Shown here one piece after another: positions 43,385-52,609 of a DNA stretch of 64,000 nucleotides. How positions within the stretch are numbered: position 1 is the first letter of the stretch; each line of letters starts with the position of its first letter. The notes beneath the pieces were generated by a model. That model was not told the origin of the DNA and did not search any database. It saw nothing but the letters and a program-made list of their open reading frames with translations. The stretch spans positions 2,972,501 to 3,036,500 of the forward strand of contig NZ_CP108356.1 in NCBI RefSeq assembly GCF_036237315.1, given 5' to 3'. A program made the position numbers and the translations under genes. The DNA comes from Streptomyces sp. NBC_01351 (lineage in GTDB: Bacteria; Actinomycetota; Actinomycetes; Streptomycetales; Streptomycetaceae).

Positions 43385-45097
43385 TCAGACGGGGCGTACG
43401 GGGCGCACGGAGGGCATCGGCAGGATCACCGCGCCGCCCGTCACCTCCTTGCGGCAGGCATCCCCGCAGGTCGCGTCGAGGGAGCAGCAGAGCGAGCAGA
43501 TCGGGCCCGACTGGACGGGGCAGTCGGCGATGTCGGGGAGTTCGTACGCCGTCTCGCAGACGGAACAGGTGTGGGTGGCGGTGACGTCCTCGACCTCGGC
43601 GTCCGGCCCGTTCACGGTGTTCGGCCGGGCCAGGTAGTACTTCCCCCTGGTCATCCAGGCGATCAGCGGGCACAGCACGAGCGCCAGCCCGGCCGCGATG
43701 AAGGTGGAGAAGGCCTCTACGTAGGTACCGAACAGTCCGAAGAAGGCGAGGATCGAGACGGTGGAAGCGATCACCATCGCGCCGAAACCAGCCGGGTTGA
43801 CCGCGTAGAGGTACGCCCGCTTGAACTCGATGTACGGCGGGCTGAGCCCGAGCCGCTTGTTGATCACGAGGTCTGCGGCGACGGCGACGATCCAGGCGAT
43901 GCCCACGTTGGAGTAGAAGCCCAGCAGCTTGCCGAGCACCGCGAACATGTTCAGCTCCATCAGTGTCAGCGCGATGCCGAGGTTGAGGAAGATGTACCAG
44001 ACCCGGCCGGGGTGGCGGTGGGTGACGCGGGAGAAGAAGTTCGACCAGGACAGCGAGCCGCTGTACGCGTTCGTCACGTTGATCTTGATCTGCGAAACGA
44101 TCACGAAGAGCGCGGCGGCGGGCAGCGCGAGACCGCCGAGCCAGGGGCGCAGGGCCTCGATCTGCGGGGCGATCGGCTCCAGGGCGTGCGTGGCGCCCAC
44201 GGCTTCGAGGGCGACGAAGGCGAGGAAGGCGCCGCCGAGCTGCTTGGCCGCACCGATGATCACCCAGCCGGGGCCGGCGGCGAGCACGGCGAGGTTCCAC
44301 TTGCGGCTGTTGGCGGGGGTCTTGGCGGGCATGAACCGCAGGTAGTCGGCCTGCTCGCCGATCTGCGCGATGAGGGAGAGCGCGATGCCGGTCCCGAAGC
44401 CGAAGCCGATCCACGAGAACCCGGAGCCGGCGCCCTGGGTCCCGCCGAAGTCGGCGAAGGCGCCCCAGGCGTCGGGGGCGTGGAAGGCGAGCACCAGGAA
44501 GGGGAGCACGAGCCCGACCAGCCAGATCGGCTGGGTCCAGGCCTGCACCTTGGCGAGCGCGCCCATGCCCTTGAACACGATCGGGATCACGATGAGGGTG
44601 GTGATCAGGTAGCCGATCTCCAGCGGGAGGCCGACCGCCTGGTGCATGGCCTGGGCCATGATCGAGCCTTCGAGCGCGAAGAAGATGAAGGTGAAGGAGG
44701 CGTAGATGAGGGAGGTCAGCGTGGACCCGAAGTACCCGAATCCGGCGCCCCGGGTGACGAGGTCCATGTCCAGGCCGTACCTGGCGCACGCGCGGGCGAT
44801 CGGGATGCCGGTCAGGAAGATGATCACGGCGGCGGCCAGGATCGCGGCGGCGCCGCTGGTGAATCCGTAGGCGAAGACGATGGACGCCCCGATGGCGAAG
44901 TCGGCGAGGTAGGCGATGCCCCCGAGGGCCGTGCCGGCGACGGTGCCCGGGCCCCAGCGGCGGAAGGAGTGGGGCGCGTATCTGAGGGAGTAGTCCTCGC
45001 GGCTCTCGTCCGCGGCCAGTTTCGCGTAGCTGCGCTTCGCCTTCTCGGGGGCGGGGGCGGGGGCGGCGGTGGCGGTGTCGGTCATGGCGTCCGACAC
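43385..45097 (-). CDS. NCS1-family purine/cytosine permease with Cys-rich C-terminus
   Basis: 570 residues from GTG 45097 (AAAGG eight bases upstream; ATG 45085 is the alternative). The core has about 12 membrane helices, with the NCS1 landmarks ADFAIGASIVFAYG and IGEQADYLRFMP. Unlike the family norm, the C-terminus continues with a soluble tail of about 65 residues holding eight Cys (CSVC, CP, CSLCC, TCGDAC), a likely metal-binding module. The GntR/UTRA gene lies upstream in the same direction. A nucleobase or related heterocycle is the probable substrate. No TPP riboswitch was seen in the 123-base leader. Confidence 0.87.
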   Translation of the reverse strand: MSDAMTDTATAAPAPAPEKAKRSYAKLAADESREDYSLRYAPHSFRRWGPGTVAGTALGGIAYLADFAIGASIVFAYGFTSGAAAILAAAVIIFLTGIPIARACARYGLDMDLVTRGAGFGYFGSTLTSLIYASFTFIFFALEGSIMAQAMHQAVGLPLEIGYLITTLIVIPIVFKGMGALAKVQAWTQPIWLVGLVLPFLVLAFHAPDAWGAFADFGGTQGAGSGFSWIGFGFGTGIALSLIAQIGEQADYLRFMPAKTPANSRKWNLAVLAAGPGWVIIGAAKQLGGAFLAFVALEAVGATHALEPIAPQIEALRPWLGGLALPAAALFVIVSQIKINVTNAYSGSLSWSNFFSRVTHRHPGRVWYIFLNLGIALTLMELNMFAVLGKLLGFYSNVGIAWIVAVAADLVINKRLGLSPPYIEFKRAYLYAVNPAGFGAMVIASTVSILAFFGLFGTYVEAFSTFIAAGLALVLCPLIAWMTRGKYYLARPNTVNGPDAEVEDVTATHTCSVCETAYELPDIADCPVQSGPICSLCCSLDATCGDACRKEVTGGAVILPMPSVRPVRPV

Positions 45098-45220
45098 TAG
45101 GCAGCCTTTGTGACGCCCCGTCACCCATGAGTGTTGCCCGGGGGTTACACCCTCCGCACCCCCTGTCCGCTGTCCGGTGCGGCACCGCTGTCGGCGGCGC
45201 CGCACCCGCTCACGGCGGGC

Positions 45221-45973
45221 TCAGCGGACCGGGAGGTGGTACGACAGGCGGTACCGGTCCGCCGGGATCACCACGTCCGCCGTCTCCACGGCGCGGCCCG
45301 ACGCGTAGTACGTGCGGCCGATCACCAGCACCACGTGGCCCGGGACTCCCCCCAGCAGCACGAGCTCCTCCGCCAGGCCCGGCCGTGCGCCGACCTCCTC
45401 GACCACGTTGTCCACGACCACGTCGATCGCGGCCATCCGGTCCACCACCCCGGAGCCGCCCAGCGGGCCCTCCTCCGGGAGCATCACCGGGGTCCGGCCG
45501 GTCACGGCGAGCGGTTCCCAGGAGGTGGACAGCATCATCGCCTCCCCCGCGTCCCGGAAGACGTACCGGGTCCGCATCACCCGCTCGCCCGGCTCGACGC
45601 CCAGCCGCTTCGCGATCTCCGTCGGCGCGGCCGTCTGCTCGCTGTTCGACTCCCACGTGCCCCGCACGCCGGACTCCGCCTGCTCCTGCCGGAACGGCGT
45701 CGACGCGCCGCCCGTGCGGTAGCCGGAGCGGGCGACCCGCCGCGGGACCGGCTGTTCGCGTACGTACGTACCGGACCCGGACCGGCCCTCGACCAGGCCC
45801 TCCGCCATGAGGACCTTGCGCGCCTCCAGCGCCACGGTGTCCGAGACCCCGTACTCCTCACGGATACGGGCCTGCGAGGGGAGCCGGGCGTGCGGGGGCA
45901 GGGAACCGTCGACGATCTTCCGTCTCAGGTCCCCGGCCACGCGCAGGTACGCCGGCTGCTCACCGAAAGTCAC
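45221..45973 (-). CDS. GntR-family regulator with UTRA domain
   Basis: 250 residues from GTG 45973. The N-terminal winged helix (about 8-70: RLPSQARIREEYGVS, SGSGTYV) is followed by a UTRA ligand-binding domain (about 95-245). This HutC-subfamily layout responds to small metabolites. It lies 123 bases upstream of the NCS1 permease in the same direction and is the most likely regulator of it. The leader of the permease holds a GTGACG/CGTCAC hairpin (45107-45121). Confidence 0.9.
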   Translation of the reverse strand: MTFGEQPAYLRVAGDLRRKIVDGSLPPHARLPSQARIREEYGVSDTVALEARKVLMAEGLVEGRSGSGTYVREQPVPRRVARSGYRTGGASTPFRQEQAESGVRGTWESNSEQTAAPTEIAKRLGVEPGERVMRTRYVFRDAGEAMMLSTSWEPLAVTGRTPVMLPEEGPLGGSGVVDRMAAIDVVVDNVVEEVGARPGLAEELVLLGGVPGHVVLVIGRTYYASGRAVETADVVIPADRYRLSYHLPVR

Positions 45974-46143
45974 TGGCCACTCCCATCAGGTTGACAGACA
46001 GCTACACCCTGGCAACCAACAGTTGTAGACCGCAAGCAAGGGCCAGAGTTTCACCCGAAGTGATGAAGCCTGGTCACTCAAACCCGTTACCGCGCGTTAC
46101 CGGGACGACGCCCCGCCGACCTCGCACCCACCTGACACCGACC

Positions 46144-47328
46144 TCACACCGACTCGTGCGAGGGCCTCCCGCCGGAGTCCGGTTCCGGGCGCACCGGGTA
46201 CTCCTCCAGCCACGGCGGCATGTCCGTCGACAGCCCGTAGGCCCCGCGGAGCGCCTTCTCCGTCTCCGGAGACATCGCGACCAGCGCCCGGCCCCACTGC
46301 TTGTCGAACTCCGCCGCCGTCTTCGCCTGCGAGGCCCGCTGCCACGCCGTACGGGCCGCCTCGATCTCCTTGAGCTGCGCCCGGGCGGGCTTATCCATGC
46401 CCGGCAGGGCCGTGTGCCCGCCCACCGCCTTCGCCTCGTCGCCCAGCGCCGCGTGCACCTCGCGCGCCCACGCCTGGTGCTCGGCGAGGGCCTCTTCGAG
46501 CTCCTGCTCGGGCTGCCGGGTCAGGACGAACTCGAAGGCGTTCGCCGCCCGCAGGAAGGCCACCTGCTCGGGCTTCAGCGTGCCGGCGTCCTGGCGCAGG
46601 CTGCCCTTCTGCTCCTTGCCCGTCGTCCCGATCACGCACACCACCCGCCGGTCCCCCTGGCGCCAGGACTCGCGCGAGGGCGCGTAGTAGAACATCTCCA
46701 CGTAGGCGGGCAGGGCCCAGGTGTCCATCGCGTACTCGTCCTGCGCCTTCCAGCACGCGTCCTCGTGGGCGCGGTCCGCCTCGGTCGACCCGGGGGCCGC
46801 CTTTTGGTCCGTCGCCTTCGACTCGGTCACCTCCGCGTGGTGCGGCTTCCCGCAGTCGATCTTGTACATCAGGGGGTGCTCGTCCATCAGGTCCCCGCGC
46901 GGGACGTTGAAGCAGTCGCCCGCCCGCAGGTCGTCGACGTCGATGAGCTCGCCCTCCGCGTCGGTGAGCTCGTTCGCCGACTCCAGCCCGTGGAGGACCG
47001 CCTTCGAGACCCGCTCCGCGGAGACCGCCACGACGCCGGTCATGAGCACCGACACCACCAGGCCGACGATCGCCAGGGCCTTGCCGGTCCCGCCCTTCTT
47101 CCCGATCTGTACGAGGGCCACGACGCCGAAGACGATGCCGAGCGGCGGCACGCACAGCAGGCCGACGAGGAGCGAGGCGAGCGCGAACCCGTTGAGCCCC
47201 GGCTGCTGTTGTCCGTACCCGGGCCCATACCCGGGCCCGTACCCGGGAGGCGGGCCCCACCCCGGCTGCGGCGACGGCGGGGCCCAGGGGTGGCCCGGTC
47301 CGGGGGGCGGTATCGGCGGGGTGCTCAC
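46144..47328 (-). CDS. DUF4190-type membrane protein with septum-formation-like domain
   Basis: 394 residues from GTG 47328, chosen because GGAG lies eight bases upstream; ATGs at 47343 and 47406 lack good sites. A Pro/Gly/Tyr-rich N-terminus (PGYGPGYGPGYG) leads into two membrane helices (about 45-95, LASLLVGLLCVPPLGIVFG), the DUF4190 pattern. The extracellular part has paired Cys (GDCFNVPRG, KIDCGKPH, DACWKAQ, VVCVIG) as in septum-formation-family proteins. Function is unknown. Convergent context is absent; it is a lone gene followed by the protease gene's terminator on its 5' side. Confidence 0.8.
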   Translation of the reverse strand: MSTPPIPPPGPGHPWAPPSPQPGWGPPPGYGPGYGPGYGQQQPGLNGFALASLLVGLLCVPPLGIVFGVVALVQIGKKGGTGKALAIVGLVVSVLMTGVVAVSAERVSKAVLHGLESANELTDAEGELIDVDDLRAGDCFNVPRGDLMDEHPLMYKIDCGKPHHAEVTESKATDQKAAPGSTEADRAHEDACWKAQDEYAMDTWALPAYVEMFYYAPSRESWRQGDRRVVCVIGTTGKEQKGSLRQDAGTLKPEQVAFLRAANAFEFVLTRQPEQELEEALAEHQAWAREVHAALGDEAKAVGGHTALPGMDKPARAQLKEIEAARTAWQRASQAKTAAEFDKQWGRALVAMSPETEKALRGAYGLSTDMPPWLEEYPVRPEPDSGGRPSHESV

Positions 47329-47414
47329 AGGGGCGGACTCCATGACGGGACGGGCGTCGGCAACGGGGCGGGACGGCGTCGGCGGGGCGCGAACGAACGC
47401 GCGCATAGTACGCA

Positions 47415-47446
47415 GCGGGGGCGACCGGTCCTTCGGTCGCCCCCGC
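47415..47446 (-). terminator. Terminator of the subtilisin-like protease gene
   Basis: A perfect 13-bp stem (47415-47427 with 47434-47446) with loop GTCCTT, about 65 bases after the protease stop and just upstream of the DUF4190-type gene. Confidence 0.9.
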
Positions 47447-47511
47447 CCTGTTCACCGCTCCGCGTACCCGATCAGTACGCCCGTTCCTCGCTCCTGCTCA
47501 GCCCTGATCGC

Positions 47512-49089
47512 TCAGAACTGCAGCGCCCAGGAGTCGATCTTGCCGGTGTCGATGTTCGCGTTGTCGTTCACGCGGAGCTTCCAGACGCCGTTGGCGACCT
47601 CGGACGAGGCGTTCACGGTGAAGGTCCGGATGATGTTGTCCGCGCTGCCGCCGGCCCGGTTGTGCAGGACGTAGACGGTGCCGTCCGGGGCGATCAGGTC
47701 GACCTTCAGGTCACCGGTGTAGGTGTGCTTGATGTCGACCGGGACGCTCAGGGTCGCCGGGGCGTTGCCCGCGACTCCGCTGACGGTGATCGGCGACTCG
47801 ACGGTCGAGTTGTCGTTGATCGCGTAGTCGGCGGTGTTTTCGAAGCGCGGGCCGGGCGGGACGGTGCCGCCGGCGCCGACGAAGAGCAGCCGGTTCGGGG
47901 AGCCCGTGCCGGGGCTGGTCACCACGTTCGGGGTGGACGCGCTCACCAGGCCGTCGCGGACCTGGACCGGAGTGCTCGCCGGGTTCTGCGAGAGGTACAG
48001 GGCGGCCGCGCCCACGACGTGCGGCGTGGCCATCGAGGTGCCGGAGATGGTGTTGGTGGCCGTGTCGCTGGTGGCCCACGAGGAGGTGATGTTGGAGCCC
48101 GGCGCGAAGATGTCCAGGATGCTGCCGTAGTTGGAGAAGCTGGACTTGGCGTCGGTGTTGGTGGTGGAGCCCACCGTGATGGCCTCGGCGACGCGCGCCG
48201 GGGACTTGGTGGAGGCGTCCGTGGACTCGTTGCCGGCCGCGACGCCGTAGGTGATGCCGGAGGCTATGGAGTTGCGTACGGCGGTGTCGAGCGCGGAGTC
48301 GGCTCCGCCGCCGAGCGACATGTTCGCCACGGCCGGCTTGACCGCGTTCCGGGTCACCCAGTCGATGCCGGCGACGACCTGGGCGGTCGTGCCGGAGCCC
48401 TGGTTGTTGAGGACGCGGACGCCGACGATCTTGGCCTTCTTGGCCACGCCGTACGCGCCGCCGCCGACGGTGCCGGCGACGTGGGTGCCGTGGCCGTGGC
48501 CGTCCTGGGCGGTGTTGTCGTTGTCGATGGCGTCGTAACCGTAGGTGGCGCGGCCGCCGAAGTCCTGGTGGGTGATGCGGACACCGGTGTCGATGATGTA
48601 CGCGGTGACGCCCTCGCCGGCCTTGTCCGGGTAGCTGTAGCTCTGGTTCAGCGGCAGCGCCCGCTGGTCGATGCGGTCCAGGCCCCAGGACGGCGGGTTG
48701 GGCTGGGTGGCGTCGGCGCGGTCGACCGTGAAGACACGGTTCTGCACGACCGACTGGACCGCCGGGTCGGCGGCGAGCTTTCTGGCCTGCGTCTCGGAGA
48801 CCTCGATCGAGTAGCCGTTGAGCGCGGCGCTGTAGACCCGGTCGATCTTGGCGCCGTACCGCTTGGCGACGGCCTTGCCGCTGTCGGCGGTGGAGCGGGC
48901 GGCGGAGTCCTTCAGGGTCACGATGTAGCTGCCGGAGACGGATCCGGGGGCGCCCGCGTTCTCGATGACTCCGAGCGCGCCGGTGTCGGCGGCGGAGGCG
49001 GGTAGCGCGGCGGCGGCGCCGAGCGCGAGGGCCGCGACTGCGGTCGCGCTGATGCCGGCGATCTTCCGGCGGGTGTGACGCACGGACAT
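47512..49089 (-). CDS. Secreted subtilisin-like serine protease with P-domain
   Basis: 525 residues. It has a Sec signal (to about 33, ALPASA), an I9 inhibitor propeptide (about 52-125) and an S8 catalytic domain with Asp167 (IIDTG), His200 (HGTHVAG), oxyanion Asn288 (AAGNES) and Ser353 (GTSMATP). A C-terminal proprotein-convertase P-domain follows (about 425-525). It is an extracellular endopeptidase of the proteinase K-like group. ATG 49089 has GAGGAGG upstream. It is divergent from the threonine-synthase-like gene; the 225-base gap holds both promoters. Confidence 0.95.
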   Translation of the reverse strand: MSVRHTRRKIAGISATAVAALALGAAAALPASAADTGALGVIENAGAPGSVSGSYIVTLKDSAARSTADSGKAVAKRYGAKIDRVYSAALNGYSIEVSETQARKLAADPAVQSVVQNRVFTVDRADATQPNPPSWGLDRIDQRALPLNQSYSYPDKAGEGVTAYIIDTGVRITHQDFGGRATYGYDAIDNDNTAQDGHGHGTHVAGTVGGGAYGVAKKAKIVGVRVLNNQGSGTTAQVVAGIDWVTRNAVKPAVANMSLGGGADSALDTAVRNSIASGITYGVAAGNESTDASTKSPARVAEAITVGSTTNTDAKSSFSNYGSILDIFAPGSNITSSWATSDTATNTISGTSMATPHVVGAAALYLSQNPASTPVQVRDGLVSASTPNVVTSPGTGSPNRLLFVGAGGTVPPGPRFENTADYAINDNSTVESPITVSGVAGNAPATLSVPVDIKHTYTGDLKVDLIAPDGTVYVLHNRAGGSADNIIRTFTVNASSEVANGVWKLRVNDNANIDTGKIDSWALQF

Positions 49090-49314
49090 TGAGGGTCCTC
49101 CTCATAGGTGGTGCGTTGCGGGGGGTGAGGCGCGCAGCCATCGGAGCACACCGCAAGAAGAGCGGTGTTTAGCCATGCCCATGACAAAGCATTCGGCCCA
49201 ACGGGCTGTCGCCTCCGAAAGGTTGACCCACCTTCACAGCCGCCCACAAGAGGACGGTCGACACGTAACATCCGTGCCATACGTCCGCCATGATCGAGAA
49301 AAGGCACTCCGCAC

Positions 49315-50427
49315 ATGACTCACGCACTGCCCGGCTACGTGTGCTCCGAGGACGGCACGCGCGCCGACGCCCGGACGGCCCCCTGGTGCTGCCCGTTGTG
49401 CGGCGGCCCCTGGGACCTCGACTTCGCACCGGATCCGGCCAGTCCGCTGGAACCGGCCGCCGGGCCGAATTCGCTGTGGCGGTACGGGGCCGCGCTGCCG
49501 CTGCCGGGAGCGTTCTCCGTCACGCTGGCGGAGGGGCACACTCCCCTGGTGCCGCTGGCGGAGCGGGTTCACGCCAAACTCGACTTCCTGATGCCGACCC
49601 TGTCGTTCAAGGACCGGGGCGCGGTGATGCTCGCGGAACTGGCACGCCGGCTGGCCCCGGCCCGGGTCGTGGCCGACAGCAGCGGCAACGCGGGCACCTC
49701 GGTGGCGGCGTACTGCGCGCGGGCCGGGCTGGATTGTGAAGTTTTCGTGCCCGAGGGCACTTCGGAGAAGAAGACGGAGCAGATGCGGGCGCACGGCGCC
49801 GTCGTACGGGTCGTCGCGGGCGGCCGCGAGGCCGCGGCGGAGGCCGCCCGGGGGGCGGCCGACGGGCCGGGGGTCTTCTACGCGAGCCACGTCTTCAACC
49901 CGTACTTCCTGCACGGTACGAAGACGTACGTGTACGAGATCTGGGAGGAGCTCGGCGGCCGCCTCCCGGAGGCCCTGGTCGTCCCCGTCGGCAACGGCAC
50001 CCTGCTGCTGGGGGCCGCGCTGGCCGTGGAGGAGCTGGCCGGGCGCGGGGTGCGGCCGCCGGCGCTGATCGCGGTCCAGTCGGAGGCGGTGGCTCCGCTG
50101 GCGGCCGCCTTCGCGGCGGGCGCGGAGGACGCCGCGCCGGTGCCGCAGCTCCCCACCCTGGCGGAGGGGATCGCGATCCCGGCCCCGCCGCGCGCCCGGC
50201 AGATCCTGGCCGCGGTGCGCAAGTCCGGCGGCACCTTCCTGACCGTCCCGGACGCCAGGCTCCGCGAGGCCCAGCGGGACCTGGCCCGCCGCGGCCTGTT
50301 CGTCGAACCGACGGCCGCCGCGTGCTGGGCGGCCGTGGGCCCCGGCGCCCCGGACGACCCGCTCCAGGGCCGCACGGCGGTGGTCCCCCTGTGCGGGGCG
50401 GGCGCCAAAACGGGCCTGGCCGCGTAG
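49315..50427 (+). CDS. Threonine-synthase-like PLP enzyme
   Basis: 370 residues of fold-type II. The PLP lysine is Lys99 in LSFKDRG, followed by DSSGNAGTSVAAYC (phosphate- and Asn-binding loop) and GNGTLLLGAA. An N-terminal CCPLCGGPWDL zinc-ribbon-like segment (Cys10, Cys25, Cys26, Cys29) resembles that of threonine synthases that start with YVCSEDG. There is no hom or thrB nearby, so it is probably a paralogue rather than the pathway thrC; threonine synthase or a threonine/serine lyase activity are both possible. Confidence 0.82.
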   Translation: MTHALPGYVCSEDGTRADARTAPWCCPLCGGPWDLDFAPDPASPLEPAAGPNSLWRYGAALPLPGAFSVTLAEGHTPLVPLAERVHAKLDFLMPTLSFKDRGAVMLAELARRLAPARVVADSSGNAGTSVAAYCARAGLDCEVFVPEGTSEKKTEQMRAHGAVVRVVAGGREAAAEAARGAADGPGVFYASHVFNPYFLHGTKTYVYEIWEELGGRLPEALVVPVGNGTLLLGAALAVEELAGRGVRPPALIAVQSEAVAPLAAAFAAGAEDAAPVPQLPTLAEGIAIPAPPRARQILAAVRKSGGTFLTVPDARLREAQRDLARRGLFVEPTAAACWAAVGPGAPDDPLQGRTAVVPLCGAGAKTGLAA

Positions 50428-50812
50428 CCCCCGGGGCCCGCCGCACCGGTGGCAGTGCCGCTGCGCGGCACCCTGGGGCTCCGCCCCAGACCCTCCCCCA
50501 GACTTCGTCCGGGGGGACCCCCACGCCTCAAACGCCGGCGGGGCTGGAATTGCCCTGCGGGCAATCCAGTCCACTCGGGGGCAAGGTTGCGCTGCGCCGA
50601 CGTGCACACTCACGCCGGGCACAATCCAGCCCCTCCGGCGTTTGAGGAGCGGGGTACGGGGCGGAGCCCCGGATCTTTGAGCCACGCCACAATCCAGCCT
50701 CGCCGGCGATTGAGGCGCCGGTCGGGGCGGGCCCCGGGAGCGGACCGTGCCTACGGACCTACGTGTCGGAAAATTGCGAGCCTCGCGCCGCCCCGCGTGA
50801 TGAGGTGGGGGC
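50428..50812. other. 385-base intergenic region dominated by the dispersed repeat
   Basis: Apart from the repeat cluster (50473-50739), only about 70 bases remain before the next gene; these must hold its promoter. A GAGGTGGGGG site precedes ATG 50813. No gene is seen. Confidence 0.5.
50473..50739. repeat. Dispersed GC-rich intergenic repeat cluster, copy 3
   Basis: The largest copy. It has hairpin CTGGGGC-TCC-GCCCCAG (50473-50489), a CGCCTCAAACGCCGGCGGGG module (from about 50524) running into GCAATCCAG, the inverse module CAATCCAGCCCC...TTTGAGG (about 50621-50647), hairpin CGGGGC-GGA-GCCCCG (50657-50671), and a third inverse piece to 50739. The outer modules form a long imperfect inverted repeat. 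Confidence 0.8.
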
Positions 50813-51631
50813 ATGACCACGAACCCCGAACTCACCGCCAAGGCAGCCGCCTTCGCGGCGCTGCACACCCCCGCCTCCCCCCTCCCCCTCGCCAACGCCT
50901 GGGACGTGGCCTCCGCCCGCCTCGTGGAGGCGGGCGGCGCGCCCGCCGTGGCCACCACCAGCGCCGGTGTCGCCTGGTCCCTCGGCGCCCCCGACGGGGA
51001 CGCCCTGGCCCGCGACCGGGCCCTCGACCTCATCGCCCGCGTCGTGGCCGCCGTCTCCGTGCCCGTCACCGCCGACATCGAGGGCGGCTTCGGCGCCGAC
51101 CCCGCCGGCGTGGCCGAGACCGTCGCCGGGGTACTGGCCGCCGGCGCGGTGGGCATCAACATCGAGGACGGCAACCGCGCCCCCGCCGAGCACGCGGAGC
51201 GCCTGGCCGCGGCCCGTGCCGCCGCCGACGCCGCCGGGGTCCCGCTTTACATCAACGCCCGCATCGACACGTTCCTCTTCGGCCTCGGCGACCCGGCGAC
51301 CCGTCTCGACGAGACCCTCGCCCGCGCCGCCGCCTACCTCCGCGCCGGAGCCAGCGGCATCTTCGTGCCCGGCGTCACCGACCCGGCCACCGTCGCCGAG
51401 CTCGCGAAGGGCATCGACGCCCCCCTGAACATCCTCGTCGGCCCCGGCGCCCCGAGCGTCGCCGAGCTCGGCGCCCTCGGCGTCTCCCGCGTCAGCCTCG
51501 GCTCCTGGGTCGCGGAAGCCGCGTACGCGGTGGTCCGGCGCGCCACCGAGGAGCTGCTCGCCGGCGGCACGTACGCATCCCTCGCGCACTCCGTCCCGTA
51601 CGGCGAGCTGAACGAGCTGCTCAAGGGCTGA
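50813..51631 (+). CDS. Isocitrate lyase/PEP mutase superfamily protein
   Basis: 272 residues, a single TIM barrel. The family landmarks are ANAWDVASARL at the start, VTADIEGGFG (metal-binding acidic strand), GINIEDGN, and INARIDTFLFG. The catalytic KKCGH loop of isocitrate lyase is absent, so it belongs to the phosphonomutase/carboxy-PEP-mutase-like group. No phosphonate genes adjoin it. Reaction unknown; oxaloacetate or methylisocitrate-type C-C lyase activities are plausible. Confidence 0.87.
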   Translation: MTTNPELTAKAAAFAALHTPASPLPLANAWDVASARLVEAGGAPAVATTSAGVAWSLGAPDGDALARDRALDLIARVVAAVSVPVTADIEGGFGADPAGVAETVAGVLAAGAVGINIEDGNRAPAEHAERLAAARAAADAAGVPLYINARIDTFLFGLGDPATRLDETLARAAAYLRAGASGIFVPGVTDPATVAELAKGIDAPLNILVGPGAPSVAELGALGVSRVSLGSWVAEAAYAVVRRATEELLAGGTYASLAHSVPYGELNELLKG

Positions 51632-51676
51632 GATACCCGGAAGCGTGCATGGGCCAACGAACCATAGGATCCGGCC

Positions 51677-52591
51677 ATGAGCACATCAACTCCGGTGGAG
51701 AGCAGGCCGACCGCGGCCGTCTGGACCGCCCTCGCCCTCGTCTACGTGCTCTGGGGGTCGACCTACCTCGGCATCCGGATCGTCGTCGAGACCATGCCGC
51801 CCTTCCTCTCCGCCGGAGCCCGCTTCATCACCGCCGGCCTGCTGCTGGCCGCCGCCGTCGCCTGGCGCTACGGCCCCGCCGCGCTCAAGGCCACCCGCGC
51901 CCAGCTCGGCTCGGCGGTCCTCGTCGGCCTGCTGCTCGTCCTCGGCGGCAACGGCCTGGTCGTACTCGCCGAGACCTCGGTGCCCTCCGGGCTGGCCGCT
52001 CTGCTGGTCGCGGCGGTGCCGATGTGGGTCGTGGTGCTGCGGGCGAGCACCGGGGACCGGCCGCCGCTGCGGACCCTGGGCGGGGTCCTGGTGGGGCTGG
52101 CCGGGCTCGCGGTGCTGACCAGCCCGGGGCTCAGCGGTGCCGTGCGGCTGTCCGGGGTGCTGCTGGTGGTGGCGGCTTCGGTGCTGTGGTCGCTGGGTTC
52201 GTTCTCGGCGTCGAAGCTGACCCTGCCGGACAACCCGTTCACGGGCAGCGCGTACCAGATGCTCGCGGGCGGGATCGGCGGCGTGGTCGTCGGCCTGCTC
52301 CGGGGCGAGCATCGCGGTCTGGACCCGGCGGCGTTCTCCACCGCCTCCTGGCTGGCCCTCGGCTACCTGATCGTCTTCGGGTCCCTCGTCGGGTTCACGG
52401 CGTACGTGTGGCTGCTCCAGGCCGCGCCGCTGTCGCTCGTGTCCACGTACGCGTACGTCAATCCGGTGGTCGCCGTCGCGCTCGGCTGGCTGATCGTCGA
52501 CGAGGCCCTGACCTGGCCGATCGTGCTCGGCGGCACGATCGTGGTGGCGGCGGTCGGCGTGATCGTCAGCACGGAACGCCCCAAGAGGTAG
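51677..52591 (+). CDS. EamA/DMT-family transporter
   Basis: 304 residues with ten membrane helices in two EamA halves (first half VYVLWGSTYLGIRIVVETMP, second half from about residue 155, VLWSLGSFSASK). Such proteins usually export amino acids or other metabolites, using the YedA/RhaT-like fold. ATG 51677 follows the PEP-mutase-like gene by 45 bases, so they may share a transcript. The stop is only 18 bases from the convergent protease gene. Confidence 0.88.
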   Translation: MSTSTPVESRPTAAVWTALALVYVLWGSTYLGIRIVVETMPPFLSAGARFITAGLLLAAAVAWRYGPAALKATRAQLGSAVLVGLLLVLGGNGLVVLAETSVPSGLAALLVAAVPMWVVVLRASTGDRPPLRTLGGVLVGLAGLAVLTSPGLSGAVRLSGVLLVVAASVLWSLGSFSASKLTLPDNPFTGSAYQMLAGGIGGVVVGLLRGEHRGLDPAAFSTASWLALGYLIVFGSLVGFTAYVWLLQAAPLSLVSTYAYVNPVVAVALGWLIVDEALTWPIVLGGTIVVAAVGVIVSTERPKR

Positions 52592-52609
52592 TACGGGGGC
52601 TCGGGCCCC

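Noticed and set aside
45098..45220. TPP or purine riboswitch before the NCS1 permease
   Set aside because: No conserved core (for example CUGAGA) or matching fold was seen; only a simple GTGACG/CGTCAC hairpin.
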